A stretch of DNA of 64,000 nt from Candidatus Sulfopaludibacter sp. SbA3 (GTDB lineage Bacteria > Acidobacteriota > Vicinamibacteria > Vicinamibacterales > UBA2999): assembly GCA_945903265.1 (NCBI GenBank), contig CAMDNQ010000003.1, forward strand, positions 124,001-188,000, in the 5' to 3' direction. Position numbers and translations under genes: made by a program. Below, piece after piece: positions 1-8,381 of this stretch; position 1 is the first letter of the stretch, and every line of letters begins with the position of its first letter. The notes beneath the pieces were generated by a model. That model ran no database searches and had not been told where the DNA came from. It was given only the letters and a program-made list of their open reading frames with translations.

Positions 1-628
1 TTTCGGGCGCGTAATCCGACGTGCCGCCTGACGGCGTCGTGAGGGCGGAGATCAGACCCGGAAAGCGAACGCATCGGAAATCGACGTGGCCGGCGGGCTC
101 GGCCGCAAGCTGCTTGTAGTGCCGCGTGTAGTAGCGGCCCAGGTGCTCGCAGTACAGCTTGTTGCACCCGTACATCGTCGTCGGCGTATTCCACTCGTCC
201 TCGCGCACCCGCTTTGCGCGATTCTTTGTCTCGATGTCCGGCAGCCCGTAGGCGGCAATGGACGAGGGATACATGAAGACCACCGGCCGCCCGTGCGACA
301 GCCCCTCGTAGTGCGCGAATTCGAGGAGGTGGAGCGTGCCCTCGACGTTCACCTGGTGAGCGCTCATGGGCGTGAATTCGGATCGCGTCGAGAGCAGCGC
401 CGCCAGGTGGAAGACGAGATCGATCTCGAACTCCGAGAGGATGCGTTCCAGGAGGCCGAGGTCGGTAATCGAGCCAGTGAACTCCCGCCGAACGAGCTTC
501 GCGAGCTGCGGCTCCAGCGGCGCGATATCGAGCGTGACGATCGAACGGCCGTCGGCGGCCAGGCGCGTGAGCAGGCCGTGCCCGATTTCTCCGTTTGCGC
601 CGGTGACGAGAACTGTGGCTGCGCGCAT
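1..628 (-). CDS. NAD-dependent epimerase/dehydratase, extended SDR (C-terminus lies outside the window)
   Basis: About 209 N-terminal residues are visible from an ATG at 628; the frame runs off the left edge. A Rossmann glycine motif TGANGEIG lies at residues 9-16, a serine cluster YPSSIAAYG near residue 128, and the catalytic pair Y153/K157 in YGCNK, so this is an extended short-chain dehydrogenase. The late stretch FPGLISALTTPSGGTSDYA resembles the segment of SDR-type L-threonine 3-dehydrogenases and related UDP-sugar epimerases. The family is therefore secure, but the substrate (threonine or a nucleotide sugar) cannot be settled from the visible part. It is the last gene of a minus-strand run after the AIM24 gene, 51 nt downstream of it. 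Confidence 0.85.
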   Translation of the reverse strand, partial: MRAATVLVTGANGEIGHGLLTRLAADGRSIVTLDIAPLEPQLAKLVRREFTGSITDLGLLERILSEFEIDLVFHLAALLSTRSEFTPMSAHQVNVEGTLHLLEFAHYEGLSHGRPVVFMYPSSIAAYGLPDIETKNRAKRVREDEWNTPTTMYGCNKLYCEHLGRYYTRHYKQLAAEPAGHVDFRCVRFPGLISALTTPSGGTSDYAPE

Positions 629-679
629 CAGCGTTGGCGGGTCCGCGGCTCGCCGGCGCCCGTCTCCCGCGGAGCCGCC

Positions 680-1486
680 CTACGTACCATCGCCGCCGAT
701 CAGGTCGCCCAGTCCGCCGAGGACCGACCCGCCTTCGCGGCGACTTCCGCCGGCCGCCGGCGCCGCCTTGTAGATACGGTCGGCCATCCGGCTGAACGGC
801 AGCGACTGCAGCCAGGCGCGGCCCGGACCTGTCAGCGACGCGAAGAACAATCCCTCGCCGCCGAAGAGCGCTGACTTCACGCCGCCGACATACTCGATGT
901 CGTACGTGACCTCCGGCTGCAATGCGACGAGGCAGCCCGTGTCGACCCGCAGCTTTTCGCCCGGCTGCAACTCCACCGGATGCACGGTGCCGCCCGCGTG
1001 CACGAAGCACAGGCCGTCACCGGTCAGGCGCTGCATGATGAAGCCCTCGCCGCCGAACATGCCGACGCCGATCTTGCGCTGGAACGCGATGCCGACCGCC
1101 ACGCCCTTGGCCGCGCAGAGGAACGAATCCTTCTGACAAATCAGCTCGCCGCCCAGCTGCTTCAGGTCCATCGCGAGAATCTTGCCGGGGTATGGCGCCG
1201 CAAACGCGACGTGCTGTTTGCCGGCTCCCCCGTTGGTAAAGACCGTCATGAAGAGGCTCTCACCGGTGATGAGCCGCTTCCCTGCGCCCAGCAGCGCGCC
1301 CATCACGCCCGATCGATGCTGTCCGCTGCCGTCGCCGAAGATGGTTTCCATCTGAATCGACGGTTTCATGTACATCATCGATCCGGCTTCGGCGATTGCG
1401 CTTTCGCCCGGGTCGAGCTCTATCTCGACGAACTGCATCTCGTTGCCGATGATGCGGTAGTCAACTTCGTGTTGTTGTTGCGCCAA
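680..1486 (-). CDS. AIM24 / TIGR00266 family protein
   Basis: The 268-residue product has the repeated beta-strand pattern of the AIM24 fold (MQFVEIELDPGESAIAEAGS near the N-terminus and paired GGEGF/GGEGLFF segments later), and its length fits the family. No signal peptide or membrane segment is evident, and the C-terminal 30 residues are glycine-rich and low in complexity. The biochemical role of bacterial members is not established; mitochondrial AIM24 is linked to inner-membrane organisation. The start used is a TTG at 1486, inside the 3' end of the ABC exporter gene (26-nt overlap), which suggests translational coupling. Confidence 0.8.
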   Translation of the reverse strand: MAQQQHEVDYRIIGNEMQFVEIELDPGESAIAEAGSMMYMKPSIQMETIFGDGSGQHRSGVMGALLGAGKRLITGESLFMTVFTNGGAGKQHVAFAAPYPGKILAMDLKQLGGELICQKDSFLCAAKGVAVGIAFQRKIGVGMFGGEGFIMQRLTGDGLCFVHAGGTVHPVELQPGEKLRVDTGCLVALQPEVTYDIEYVGGVKSALFGGEGLFFASLTGPGRAWLQSLPFSRMADRIYKAAPAAGGSRREGGSVLGGLGDLIGGDGT

Positions 1487-3368
1487 CGTAGCTCTTCTCC
1501 GGTTCCGGCGTGAAGTCCTCGCCGGGGTTGATGAACCTGTTCATTTCGAAGTGGTACTGCTTGTCGTACAGCTGCCGGTAGCGGCCGTTCAACGCCAGCA
1601 GCTCGGTGTGCGTCCCCCGTTCCACAATCTCGCCCCCTTCCAGCACCAGGATCTGATTCGCGCTGCGGATGGTCGACAACCGGTGCGCAATGACAAAGGT
1701 CGTCCGCCCCGAGCGGAGCCGGTTCAGGCCGTCCTGGATCATCTGCTCGCTGTCGCTGTCGAGGCTCGATGTCGCCTCGTCCAGGATGAGGATGCGCGGA
1801 TTGGCGAGAATGGCGCGCGCGATAGACACGCGCTGCCGCTGGCCGCCCGACAGTCTGACGCCCCGCTCGCCGACGATCGTCTGGTAGCCGTCCGGGAAGC
1901 GGCTGATGAACTCGTCGCAGTGCGCGATGCGGCACGCGTCCGTGATTTCCTCCAGCGTCGCCCCGGGCTTCGCATATCCGACATTGTCCGCAATGGTCCC
2001 GTCGAACAGGAAGTTGTCCTGGAGCACCGAGGCCACCTGCTCCCGGTAATCCCGCAGCCGAGTGTCGGCGAGGTCCTGACCGTCCACCCGCACACGGCCT
2101 TTGCCAGGCCGGTTGAACGCCATCACCAGGCTGATCAGCGTGCTCTTTCCCGATCCGCTGGAACCGACGAGCGCCGTCGTCGTGCCCGGCGCGGCGACGA
2201 AAGACACGCCTCGCAGGACCGGCTGGCCTTCGACGTACTCGAACCAGACGTCCTCGAACGCCACTTCCCCGCGCAGCGGCCCGATCGGCTGCCGCGAGGC
2301 GTCCTCGTCGATCTCCGTGGGCATGTCGAGAATCTCGCGGATCCGGTCGAGGCCTGCCAGCGCTTCAGTGATCTGCGTCCCGATAGATGCAATCGAGACG
2401 ACCGGCGCGGCGACGAGACCGACAAAGAAGATGTACATCATCAGGTCGCCGAGCGTCATCTCTCCAGCGATGATGGCGCGGCCGCCGAGCCAGATCATCA
2501 GCACTCCGATGACGCCGACGACGACGGTGCTGCCGGCAGTCGTCGCGGAGACGCCGGTCATCGACTTCGCTACATTGCGGTACAGACGGTGGGCGCCTCT
2601 GGCGAAGACGATCGCCTCGCGGTGCTCGGCGGTGTAGGACTTCACGACCCGGATGCCGCCAAGGGCCTCGGTCAGGCGGCCGGTGACTTCCGCGTTGATC
2701 TTCCCGCGCTCGCGGAAGAGTGGGCGCAGCGTCCGGAACGCGTACGCCATACCGCCGCCAAAGGCGGCGAGCACCAGCAGCGTGACCGCCGTGAGCCGCC
2801 AGTTCAGCCAGAAGAGGACGCCCATGCCGAGAATCGCGGTGACGAAGCCGCCCACCAGCTGCACGATTCCCGAGCCGACGAGGTTTCGAATACCGTCGGC
2901 GTCACTCATGATCCGCGACACGAGGACCCCGGTCTGCGTGGAGTCGAAGTACCGGACCGGCAGGCGCATGACGCGGGCCTGGACGCGCTTCCGCATGTCG
3001 GCGATTGCGCGCTGCGCCGCCACGCCCAGGATCTGAGATAGGCCGAACATCGTGACGGCCTGCACCAGGGTCGCGGCGCCGGCCGCCAGCGCAAGCGGCA
3101 TCAGCAGTTCGGTCCGGCCCTTCGCCAGCACCTCGTCAATGAGCCACTTGGATGATGCAGGCAGGACAAGGCCGGCGAGCCGGCCGACGAGCATCAGGCC
3201 AAGCCCAAGTGCGAGCCGCCGGCGGTGCGCCCAGATGAGCGTCTTCGCCTCGCGCCAGGCGGCTTCCGCCGACACTTTCTTTTTCGGCGCGTCTATTGCC
3301 AGATTCCCCACGATACTACGGCCCGAGCGCTCGCCGGTGTGGAGAGTCCGAAAGTTCAGTGTGGCCAT
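1461..3368 (-). CDS. ABC exporter, fused permease and ATPase (MsbA-like)
   Basis: A 635-residue half-transporter of the type IV exporter class. Residues about 50-340 form the six-helix membrane domain. The nucleotide-binding domain follows with Walker A GSSGSGKST (about 400-408), a Q-loop (VLQDNFLFDG), signature LSGGQRQR (about 508), Walker B ILILDEATSSLD and the H-loop IAHRLST. It should work as a homodimer in the inner membrane, exporting a lipid, drug or other hydrophobic compound. MsbA itself flips lipid A precursors, but the sequence alone does not identify the cargo. The ATG at 3368 follows a short divergent gap shared with apaG, and the AIM24 gene is overlapped downstream. Confidence 0.9.
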   Translation of the reverse strand: MATLNFRTLHTGERSGRSIVGNLAIDAPKKKVSAEAAWREAKTLIWAHRRRLALGLGLMLVGRLAGLVLPASSKWLIDEVLAKGRTELLMPLALAAGAATLVQAVTMFGLSQILGVAAQRAIADMRKRVQARVMRLPVRYFDSTQTGVLVSRIMSDADGIRNLVGSGIVQLVGGFVTAILGMGVLFWLNWRLTAVTLLVLAAFGGGMAYAFRTLRPLFRERGKINAEVTGRLTEALGGIRVVKSYTAEHREAIVFARGAHRLYRNVAKSMTGVSATTAGSTVVVGVIGVLMIWLGGRAIIAGEMTLGDLMMYIFFVGLVAAPVVSIASIGTQITEALAGLDRIREILDMPTEIDEDASRQPIGPLRGEVAFEDVWFEYVEGQPVLRGVSFVAAPGTTTALVGSSGSGKSTLISLVMAFNRPGKGRVRVDGQDLADTRLRDYREQVASVLQDNFLFDGTIADNVGYAKPGATLEEITDACRIAHCDEFISRFPDGYQTIVGERGVRLSGGQRQRVSIARAILANPRILILDEATSSLDSDSEQMIQDGLNRLRSGRTTFVIAHRLSTIRSANQILVLEGGEIVERGTHTELLALNGRYRQLYDKQYHFEMNRFINPGEDFTPEPEKSYVGATTTRS

Positions 3369-3373
3369 ACAAT

Positions 3374-3404
3374 CAGTTGGTAGCCGGTAGTCAGTAGTTG
3401 GTAG
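3374..3404. repeat. Short degenerate intergenic repeat, apaG/ABC exporter gap
   Basis: The 47-nt divergent gap holds reiterated GTTGGTAG and CGGTAGTCAG words. It belongs to the same style of low-complexity junction as those at 20802, 23272 and 63967. It lies where the promoters of both flanking genes must be, and no clear -35/-10 pair was recognised. Confidence 0.5.
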
Positions 3405-3415
3405 GCTGAGGATTC

Positions 3416-3799
3416 ATGAGCGATACGACGACGCGAGGTGTTCGCATCCAGGTCAAGAGCAGTTATCTTGCCGACCGCAGTTCCACGCGCGACAGCCAGT
3501 ACCTCTTCTCGTATCACATCCGCATCTCGAACGTCGGGTCGGAAACGGTGCAGCTGGTCTCGCGCGAATGGATCATCACGAGCGCGGACGGCGAAGTCGA
3601 GCGCGTCAAGGGACCCGGTGTGGTGGGCGAGCAGCCCGTGCTCGCGCCGGGTGCCGCGTTCGAGTACACGAGTTATTGTCCGTTGAAAACGACCGTCGGG
3701 TCGATGCAGGGCAGCTATCAGATGGTGACGGCCGACGGCGAAAAGTTCGACGCGGCCATCGCGCCGTTTACGCTCGCGGCACCGCACGCACTTCACTGA
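3416..3799 (+). CDS. apaG: ApaG domain protein
   Basis: The 127-residue product matches ApaG over its whole length: the opening strand TRGVRIQVKSSYLADRSS, then YLFSYHIRISNVGSETVQL, the WIITSADG segment, and the conserved VVGEQPVLAPGAAFEYTSY block with GSMQGSYQMV near the C-terminus. ApaG is a small fibronectin-III-like beta-sandwich linked in enterobacteria to cobalt/magnesium tolerance and diadenosine tetraphosphate metabolism; its exact function is unsettled. The ATG at 3416 is preceded by a GAGG at short spacing. It is followed after 12 nt by the STAS gene, so the two probably share a transcript. Confidence 0.93.
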   Translation: MSDTTTRGVRIQVKSSYLADRSSTRDSQYLFSYHIRISNVGSETVQLVSREWIITSADGEVERVKGPGVVGEQPVLAPGAAFEYTSYCPLKTTVGSMQGSYQMVTADGEKFDAAIAPFTLAAPHALH

Positions 3800-3811
3800 T
3801 TGGGAGAACAC

Positions 3812-4156
3812 ATGCACCTCGAAGAACGAATCGCAGGGAACGTCGCCGTCGTGACGGTGACGGGGGACATCAAGGGCGGAGACCTCCTCCTCAAAGACAA
3901 GGTGCAGAGCCTTCTGCAGCAGGGATACAAGAGCATCCTGGTCGACCTTGGGGGCGTGTCCTACGTGGACAGCGCGGGCCTCGGCCAGCTGGTGCAGGCG
4001 TACGTGACGACGAAGAACAAGGGCGGGACGTTGAAGCTGTCGAACGTCGCCAAACGGTTGAACGATCTGCTTGTCCTGACGCGTCTCGTCACCGTGTTCG
4101 AGACTTTCGACAGCGAAGCGAAGGCGCTCGCCAGCTTCGGCGCCGCCTCGGCGTAA
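3812..4156 (+). CDS. STAS domain anti-sigma factor antagonist (SpoIIAA-like)
   Basis: A 114-residue single STAS domain. The strand-helix pattern (VAVVTVTGDI, then ILVDLGGVSYVDSAGLGQLV) includes the DSAGL loop, whose first serine is the phosphorylation site in SpoIIAA/RsbV proteins. Such proteins bind an anti-sigma kinase when unphosphorylated and so release a sigma factor. No kinase, phosphatase or sigma gene lies next to it, so its partner is elsewhere. The ATG at 3812 is chosen over an in-frame TTG at 3800 because GGGAG (3802-3806) sits 5 nt upstream of it. Confidence 0.88.
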   Translation: MHLEERIAGNVAVVTVTGDIKGGDLLLKDKVQSLLQQGYKSILVDLGGVSYVDSAGLGQLVQAYVTTKNKGGTLKLSNVAKRLNDLLVLTRLVTVFETFDSEAKALASFGAASA

Positions 4157-4185
4157 TTCCGCACGCCTGCGCGCTACCATCGGGT

Positions 4186-6936
4186 GTGGCGTCCGATCCG
4201 CACCAGCCGCTCCGCGACGACGTCCGGCTGCTCGGCGAACTGCTCGGGCAGACGCTTCGCGAACAGGAAGGCGACGCACTCTTCCAGCGCGTCGAACGCG
4301 TCCGCGGCCAGGCCAAAAGTGCCAGGCACGGCGACGGCCCCTCCGCTGCGCTCGGGACAGGCGGCGCCTTCGACACCCTCGCATCCGAACTCTCGGCCAT
4401 GCCGGTCGACGCCGCGGTTCCTGTTGCGCGCGCATTCGCCCACTTCCTCAACCTCGCCAACATCGCCGAACAGCATCACCGCATCCGACGCCGGCGCGCC
4501 TACCAGCGCGATCCGTCCGCCAGTCCGCAGCGAGGCTCCTGCGACGACCTGTTTCCGCGGCTCATTGCCGGAGGGCTCTCGCCGGAGCGGCTGTTCGAGG
4601 CGGTAGCGTCGCTGCAAATCGAGCTCGTGATGACGGCGCACCCGACCGAAATCGCGCGCCGCACGCTCGTCCACAAATACAACCGGATCGCCAGGGGGCT
4701 CGCACGGCGGGACCGGGCTGACCTGACGCTGCCCGAGCGGGCGGGCATCCAGGCGGGACTGCTGCGCGAGATCACGAGCGCCTGGGGCACGTCGGAGATC
4801 CGCGAGCAGCGGCCGACGCCGCTCGACGAGGTCCGCGGCGGCCTGACGCTCTTCCAGGAAAGCCTCTGGGAGGCGCTCCCCCGCTACGTGCGCGCGGTGG
4901 ACCGCGCCCTGCGCGCCGCCACCGGCCGGAGCCTGCCGCCGCGCGTCATCCCGATCCGCTTCGGTTCCTGGATTGGCGGCGACCGGGACGGCAATCCGAA
5001 CGTCACGGCGGACGTCACGCGGCGCGCCAGCCTGCTTGCCAGGTGGGTGGCCGCCGACCTGTATCTCGAAGATATCGAAGCACTTCGGGACGAGTTGTCG
5101 ATGGGGCGGGCCACGCCGGCGGTCCGCGATGCCGCCGGTGGCGCCACCGAGCCCTATCGCGAAGTGATGCGCCGGCTGCGCTCGCGGTTGACCGCGACGC
5201 GCGCCTGGACGGAGCGGTGTCTTGAAGGCGACGTCAACGACGCGCCCGGGCCGGACGTCCTGGTGGAGGCCGCCGATCTCGAAGCGCCGCTCCGCCTGTG
5301 CCACGACTCCCTCCGCCAGAACGGCTACGCGATCGTCGCCGCCGGCCGGCTGGCGGACACGCTGACACGGGTGGAAGCGTTCGGCCTGACCCTGGCGCCG
5401 CTCGACGTCCGCCAGGAAGCGTCGCGGCACACCGACGCCGTGGCGGCGCTGGCGCAGGCGCACGGGTGGGGCGATTACGCGGCGCTCGACGAAGCAGGCC
5501 GGGTGCGTTTCCTGACCGAACGGTTACAGGCCTGGTCAGACTCGTCTCGCGGACCTGACCCCTCGGCTTCGCTCGGGACAGGCAAGGTCCGCCAGACGGA
5601 CGTGTCCGCCGACGTCCGCGAGGTGCTGAATACATTCCGGATGATCGCGGACAGTCCCGCAGGCTCGCTGGGCGCCTACGTCATCACGATGGCGAGCTGC
5701 GCGTCCGACGTCCTCGCCGTGGAGCTTCTTCAGGCCGTAGCCGGCGTGGATCACCCGCTGCGCGTGGTGCCCTTGTTCGAGACAGGACGCGACCTGCAGA
5801 ACGCCGGCTCGGTGCTGACGGAGCTGCTGTCGCTGCCCTGGTACCGTGCGCGCATCAACGGGCGGCAGGAAGTCATGGTCGGCTATTCGGATTCGGCCAA
5901 GGACATTGGCCGCTTAGCCGCCGGCTGGTTTCTCTACAAGGCGCAGGAGGACATCGTCCGCGCCTGCCGTGACAGCGGCGTCGAGGTCACGCTCTTCCAC
6001 GGCCGCGGCGGCAGCGTCGGGCGAGGCGGCGGGCCCACGTATCTGGCGCTGCAGTCGCAGCCGCCAGGGTCGTTGAGCGGCTCCATCCGCGTCACGGAGC
6101 AGGGCGAAATGCTGCAGGCGCTCTTCGGACTGCCGGATATCGCCGTGCGGACGCTGGAGGTCTACACGACGGGCGTACTGGATGCCTGGCTGGCGCCGGC
6201 CGCCGAGCCGCGAGCCGAATGGCGCGCGGAGATGGACCGGCTCGCGACCGACGCGCGGGCCGCCTATCGCGGGTTCGTGTACGAGGAGCCCCGCTTCGTG
6301 GAGTACTTCCGCCTGGCGACGCCGGAGCGCGAGCTCGGCGCCATGAACATCGGCAGCCGCCCGGCCCGCCGTGCGCCTGTGGATGGCGACCGCGGCGACG
6401 GGGACAGTAACGCCGACAAGGGCGGCGTCGCCTCTCTGCGCGCGATCCCCTGGCAATTCGCGTGGACGCAGACCCGGCTCCTCCTCGGTGCGTGGCTGGG
6501 CGCCGAGGATGCGTTCGAACAGGCCGCTGCGCGGGGACAGCAGGACTTCCTGCGCGGCATGTATCGCGACTGGCCGTTCTTCCGGTCGCAGATCGATCTG
6601 ATTGAAATGGTGCTGGCGAAATCAGAAGGCGGCATTGCCGCCGAGTACGACCGCCGCCTGGTCCCACCCGATCTGCAGCCGTTCGGGGCAGAGCTGCGGC
6701 GCCGGCTGGAGCGCGCGATTCAGGCGGTGCTGGCCGTGACGGGCCACAGCGAGCTGCTCGAGTCAAATCCGGTGCTGCGCCGCTCGATCGACGTGCGCAA
6801 CCCGTACGTCGATCCCATCAACCTGGTGCAGATTGAGCTCCTGCGGCGTCTGCGCGAGCAGGACGATCCACAGGTGCGTGCGGCGCTGATGGTGACGATC
6901 AACGGGATCGCCGCCGGAATGAGAAATACCGGATGA
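4186..6936 (+). CDS. ppc: Phosphoenolpyruvate carboxylase
   Basis: Converts PEP and bicarbonate to oxaloacetate, the anaplerotic feed of the TCA cycle. From the GTG at 4186 the product is 916 residues, normal for the family. It shows VMTAHPTEI (about 148), the GGDRDGNPNVTADV block (about 264), the PEP-binding loop FHGRGGSVGRGGGP (about 604) and the canonical C-terminus MRNTG. The start is set by homology (VASDPHQPLRDDVRLLGELLG is the usual family N-terminus); the open frame further upstream overlaps the STAS gene and has no similarity. Two in-frame palindromic repeat insertions add residues near 51-60 and 457-468 (listed separately). A GTG start with no clear ribosome binding site is somewhat unusual. 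Confidence 0.96.
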   Translation: MASDPHQPLRDDVRLLGELLGQTLREQEGDALFQRVERVRGQAKSARHGDGPSAALGTGGAFDTLASELSAMPVDAAVPVARAFAHFLNLANIAEQHHRIRRRRAYQRDPSASPQRGSCDDLFPRLIAGGLSPERLFEAVASLQIELVMTAHPTEIARRTLVHKYNRIARGLARRDRADLTLPERAGIQAGLLREITSAWGTSEIREQRPTPLDEVRGGLTLFQESLWEALPRYVRAVDRALRAATGRSLPPRVIPIRFGSWIGGDRDGNPNVTADVTRRASLLARWVAADLYLEDIEALRDELSMGRATPAVRDAAGGATEPYREVMRRLRSRLTATRAWTERCLEGDVNDAPGPDVLVEAADLEAPLRLCHDSLRQNGYAIVAAGRLADTLTRVEAFGLTLAPLDVRQEASRHTDAVAALAQAHGWGDYAALDEAGRVRFLTERLQAWSDSSRGPDPSASLGTGKVRQTDVSADVREVLNTFRMIADSPAGSLGAYVITMASCASDVLAVELLQAVAGVDHPLRVVPLFETGRDLQNAGSVLTELLSLPWYRARINGRQEVMVGYSDSAKDIGRLAAGWFLYKAQEDIVRACRDSGVEVTLFHGRGGSVGRGGGPTYLALQSQPPGSLSGSIRVTEQGEMLQALFGLPDIAVRTLEVYTTGVLDAWLAPAAEPRAEWRAEMDRLATDARAAYRGFVYEEPRFVEYFRLATPERELGAMNIGSRPARRAPVDGDRGDGDSNADKGGVASLRAIPWQFAWTQTRLLLGAWLGAEDAFEQAAARGQQDFLRGMYRDWPFFRSQIDLIEMVLAKSEGGIAAEYDRRLVPPDLQPFGAELRRRLERAIQAVLAVTGHSELLESNPVLRRSIDVRNPYVDPINLVQIELLRRLREQDDPQVRAALMVTINGIAAGMRNTG
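4338..4362 (+). repeat. In-frame intragenic repeat in ppc, copy 1
   Basis: A 25-nt element matching the copy at 5559-5583 at 23 of 25 positions. Both carry a GCTCGGGACAGGC tail preceded by CCCCTC. It is translated as PSAALGTGG inside an otherwise normal PEP carboxylase N-terminal region. Confidence 0.75.
5549..5592 (+). repeat. In-frame palindromic repeat in ppc, copy 2
   Basis: The core at 5559-5583 repeats copy 1 and forms an imperfect hairpin (CCTG..CCC against GGG..CAGG). The outer arms GCGGACCT (5549-5556) and AGGTCCGC (5585-5592) pair perfectly. It is translated as RGPDPSASLGTGKVR without breaking the frame. Confidence 0.75.
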
Positions 6937-6937
6937 T

Positions 6938-7044
6938 GCGCACGCTGAAGCGTGCGCTCTACATTCGGCCGTAGAGCGCATTGGACGTGCGCATTGGACG
7001 TAGAGCGCAGCATTCGGACGTAGAGCGCAGGCTTCAGCCTGCGC
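6938..7044. repeat. REP-like array between convergent ppc and lactonase genes
   Basis: Two full units with 9-bp perfect stems: 6938-6957 (GCGCACGCT/AGCGTGCGC, CTAC tail at 6959-6962, so minus orientation) and 7025-7044 (GCGCAGGCT/AGCCTGCGC, preceded by GTAG at 7020-7023). Two further GTAGAGCGC starts lie at 6971 and 7000; the one at 6971 has a weaker GCGCA/TGCGC stem. The block fills the whole gap between the two stop codons and could act as a bidirectional terminator. Confidence 0.8.
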
Positions 7045-7045
7045 G

Positions 7046-8299
7046 TTAGATCGCTGCGAACTTCACGCAGACCGGCCTGGGGACTTCGACCTTCGCGCCC
7101 GTCGGCGTCAGCTTCCCGGTATCCGGATCCACGGTGAACGTGACGATGTTGCTCGACCCCTGGTTGGCCGCGAAGATGAACCGGCCGGTCGGATCGAAGT
7201 TGAACGCGCGCGGGGTGTTGCCCTGTGTGGGCGTGATCTCGACGAGCGCCAGGCGGCCCGTCGCCTCGTCTATCCGGAAGATGGCAAGGCTGTTGTGGCC
7301 GCGATTGCTGCTGTAGACAAACCGGCCGTTCGGATGCACGTGCACGTCGGCCGGCGTGCTGCGCCCTGTGAAGCCCTGCGGAACGGTCGGGACCGTCTCG
7401 ATGAAGGTGATGTCCGCCGTCGGCGCATCGTAGCGATAGACCGACAGGCTCGACTCGCGCTCGTTCACGACATACACATACGGAAGCCGCGGGTGGAACG
7501 CCGAGTGCCGCGGCGCAATGCCGGGCGCCGTCTTGAACGCCCTCGGATTCGCAAGCGTCCGTCCGTTTTCGATCCGGTAGGTGTAGATGTGGTCGGTGCC
7601 CTTGTCTGCCGCCAGCGCCATCCGGTAGCTCGGATCGAAATTCACGGAATGCGCGTGCGAGCTGCGCTGCGAATACGTATCGACGCTCGTCGTCCGCTCG
7701 AGAACATGGACATCTGACGCGCGGTCCAGCGTGCCGTCTGGCTTCACCGGAAAAATAGACACCGTCCCGTCGTCCCACACCTTCTCGATCTCAGGCACGC
7801 CGTTCTTCTTGACCACGCGGACCGAGGCATCGTAATTCCCGTGGTTGGCGATGATGACCATCGTGCCGGCCTTGTCGATCGCCAGATAGGCGGGATAAAC
7901 GCCCATCGAGTGCTGTTTGCTGACTTCCGTGATCGATCCGTCCGCCTGGTTGATCGCGAACGTCACCACCGAACCGCCGTTGAACTCTCCGTCGTGGTTC
8001 TCGACCTCGTTGGTCGCATACAGGAAGCGTCCGTTCGGCGAGACCTGCATGTAGCCGACATGGAAGTTTTCGTAGGCGGGACCTGTCGTCCTCATAACGG
8101 GCGTGAGCGCTCCGTTGGTCATGTCGACGGAGAACACGTGAAGGCCACCGCCCCCACCCGTTCCGAACGGCCCCATCGTCCACGAGCCGACGTAGGCGAA
8201 CATCCGCTTGCCGGACTGGGCCCGGACGGCGCCCGTCGAGGCCAGAAGTCCCGTCCCCGCGAGCGCGAGGAATTCCCGTCGAGACACGTCGTTGTTCAT
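7046..8299 (-). CDS. Lactonase-type seven-bladed beta-propeller protein, Tat-exported
   Basis: The 417-residue product opens with a twin-arginine signal (SRREFLALAGTGLLAS, residues 6-21) and AQSG at the likely cleavage site, so export of a folded protein is expected. The rest is a propeller of the 6-phosphogluconolactonase (Pgl/YbhE) family, with repeated blades such as SPNGRFLYATNEV, HPRLPYVYVVNE, HPNGRFVYSSNRG and DPTGRFIFAANQG. Cytoplasmic Pgl hydrolyses 6-phosphogluconolactone; Tat-exported relatives are usually only called lactonase family and their substrates are unknown. It is bracketed by REP-like doublets on both sides, and its stop codon follows the downstream one by 1 nt. Confidence 0.85.
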   Translation of the reverse strand: MNNDVSRREFLALAGTGLLASTGAVRAQSGKRMFAYVGSWTMGPFGTGGGGGLHVFSVDMTNGALTPVMRTTGPAYENFHVGYMQVSPNGRFLYATNEVENHDGEFNGGSVVTFAINQADGSITEVSKQHSMGVYPAYLAIDKAGTMVIIANHGNYDASVRVVKKNGVPEIEKVWDDGTVSIFPVKPDGTLDRASDVHVLERTTSVDTYSQRSSHAHSVNFDPSYRMALAADKGTDHIYTYRIENGRTLANPRAFKTAPGIAPRHSAFHPRLPYVYVVNERESSLSVYRYDAPTADITFIETVPTVPQGFTGRSTPADVHVHPNGRFVYSSNRGHNSLAIFRIDEATGRLALVEITPTQGNTPRAFNFDPTGRFIFAANQGSSNIVTFTVDPDTGKLTPTGAKVEVPRPVCVKFAAI

Positions 8300-8319
8300 G
8301 GCGTTGGATTATATCGATC

Positions 8320-8377
8320 GCGCACGCTGAAGCGTGCGCCCTACGTTCGGGAGTAGGGCGCGGGCTTTAGCCTGCGC
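8320..8377. repeat. REPIN-like inverted doublet between lactonase and ubiD genes
   Basis: The left unit at 8320-8339 (GCGCACGCT/AGCGTGCGC) has CTAC at 8341-8344. After an 8-nt spacer, GTAG (8353-8356) opens the right unit, 8358-8377 (GCGCGGGCT/AGCCTGCGC, one G-T pair). The geometry is the same as at 6938-6992, including the 8-nt spacer. Confidence 0.8.
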
Positions 8378-8381
8378 GTTG

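Noticed and set aside
1551-3041. 496-residue plus-strand frame opposite the ABC exporter
   Set aside because: Antisense shadow; the minus strand carries complete ABC motifs. The same reasoning removed many long frames, for example 9285-10559, 29132-30820 and 38750-40918.
3568-4185. Frame open upstream of the PEP carboxylase start, giving an apparent 1122-residue protein
   Set aside because: It overlaps apaG and the STAS gene in another frame and has no family similarity; homology begins at the GTG at 4186.
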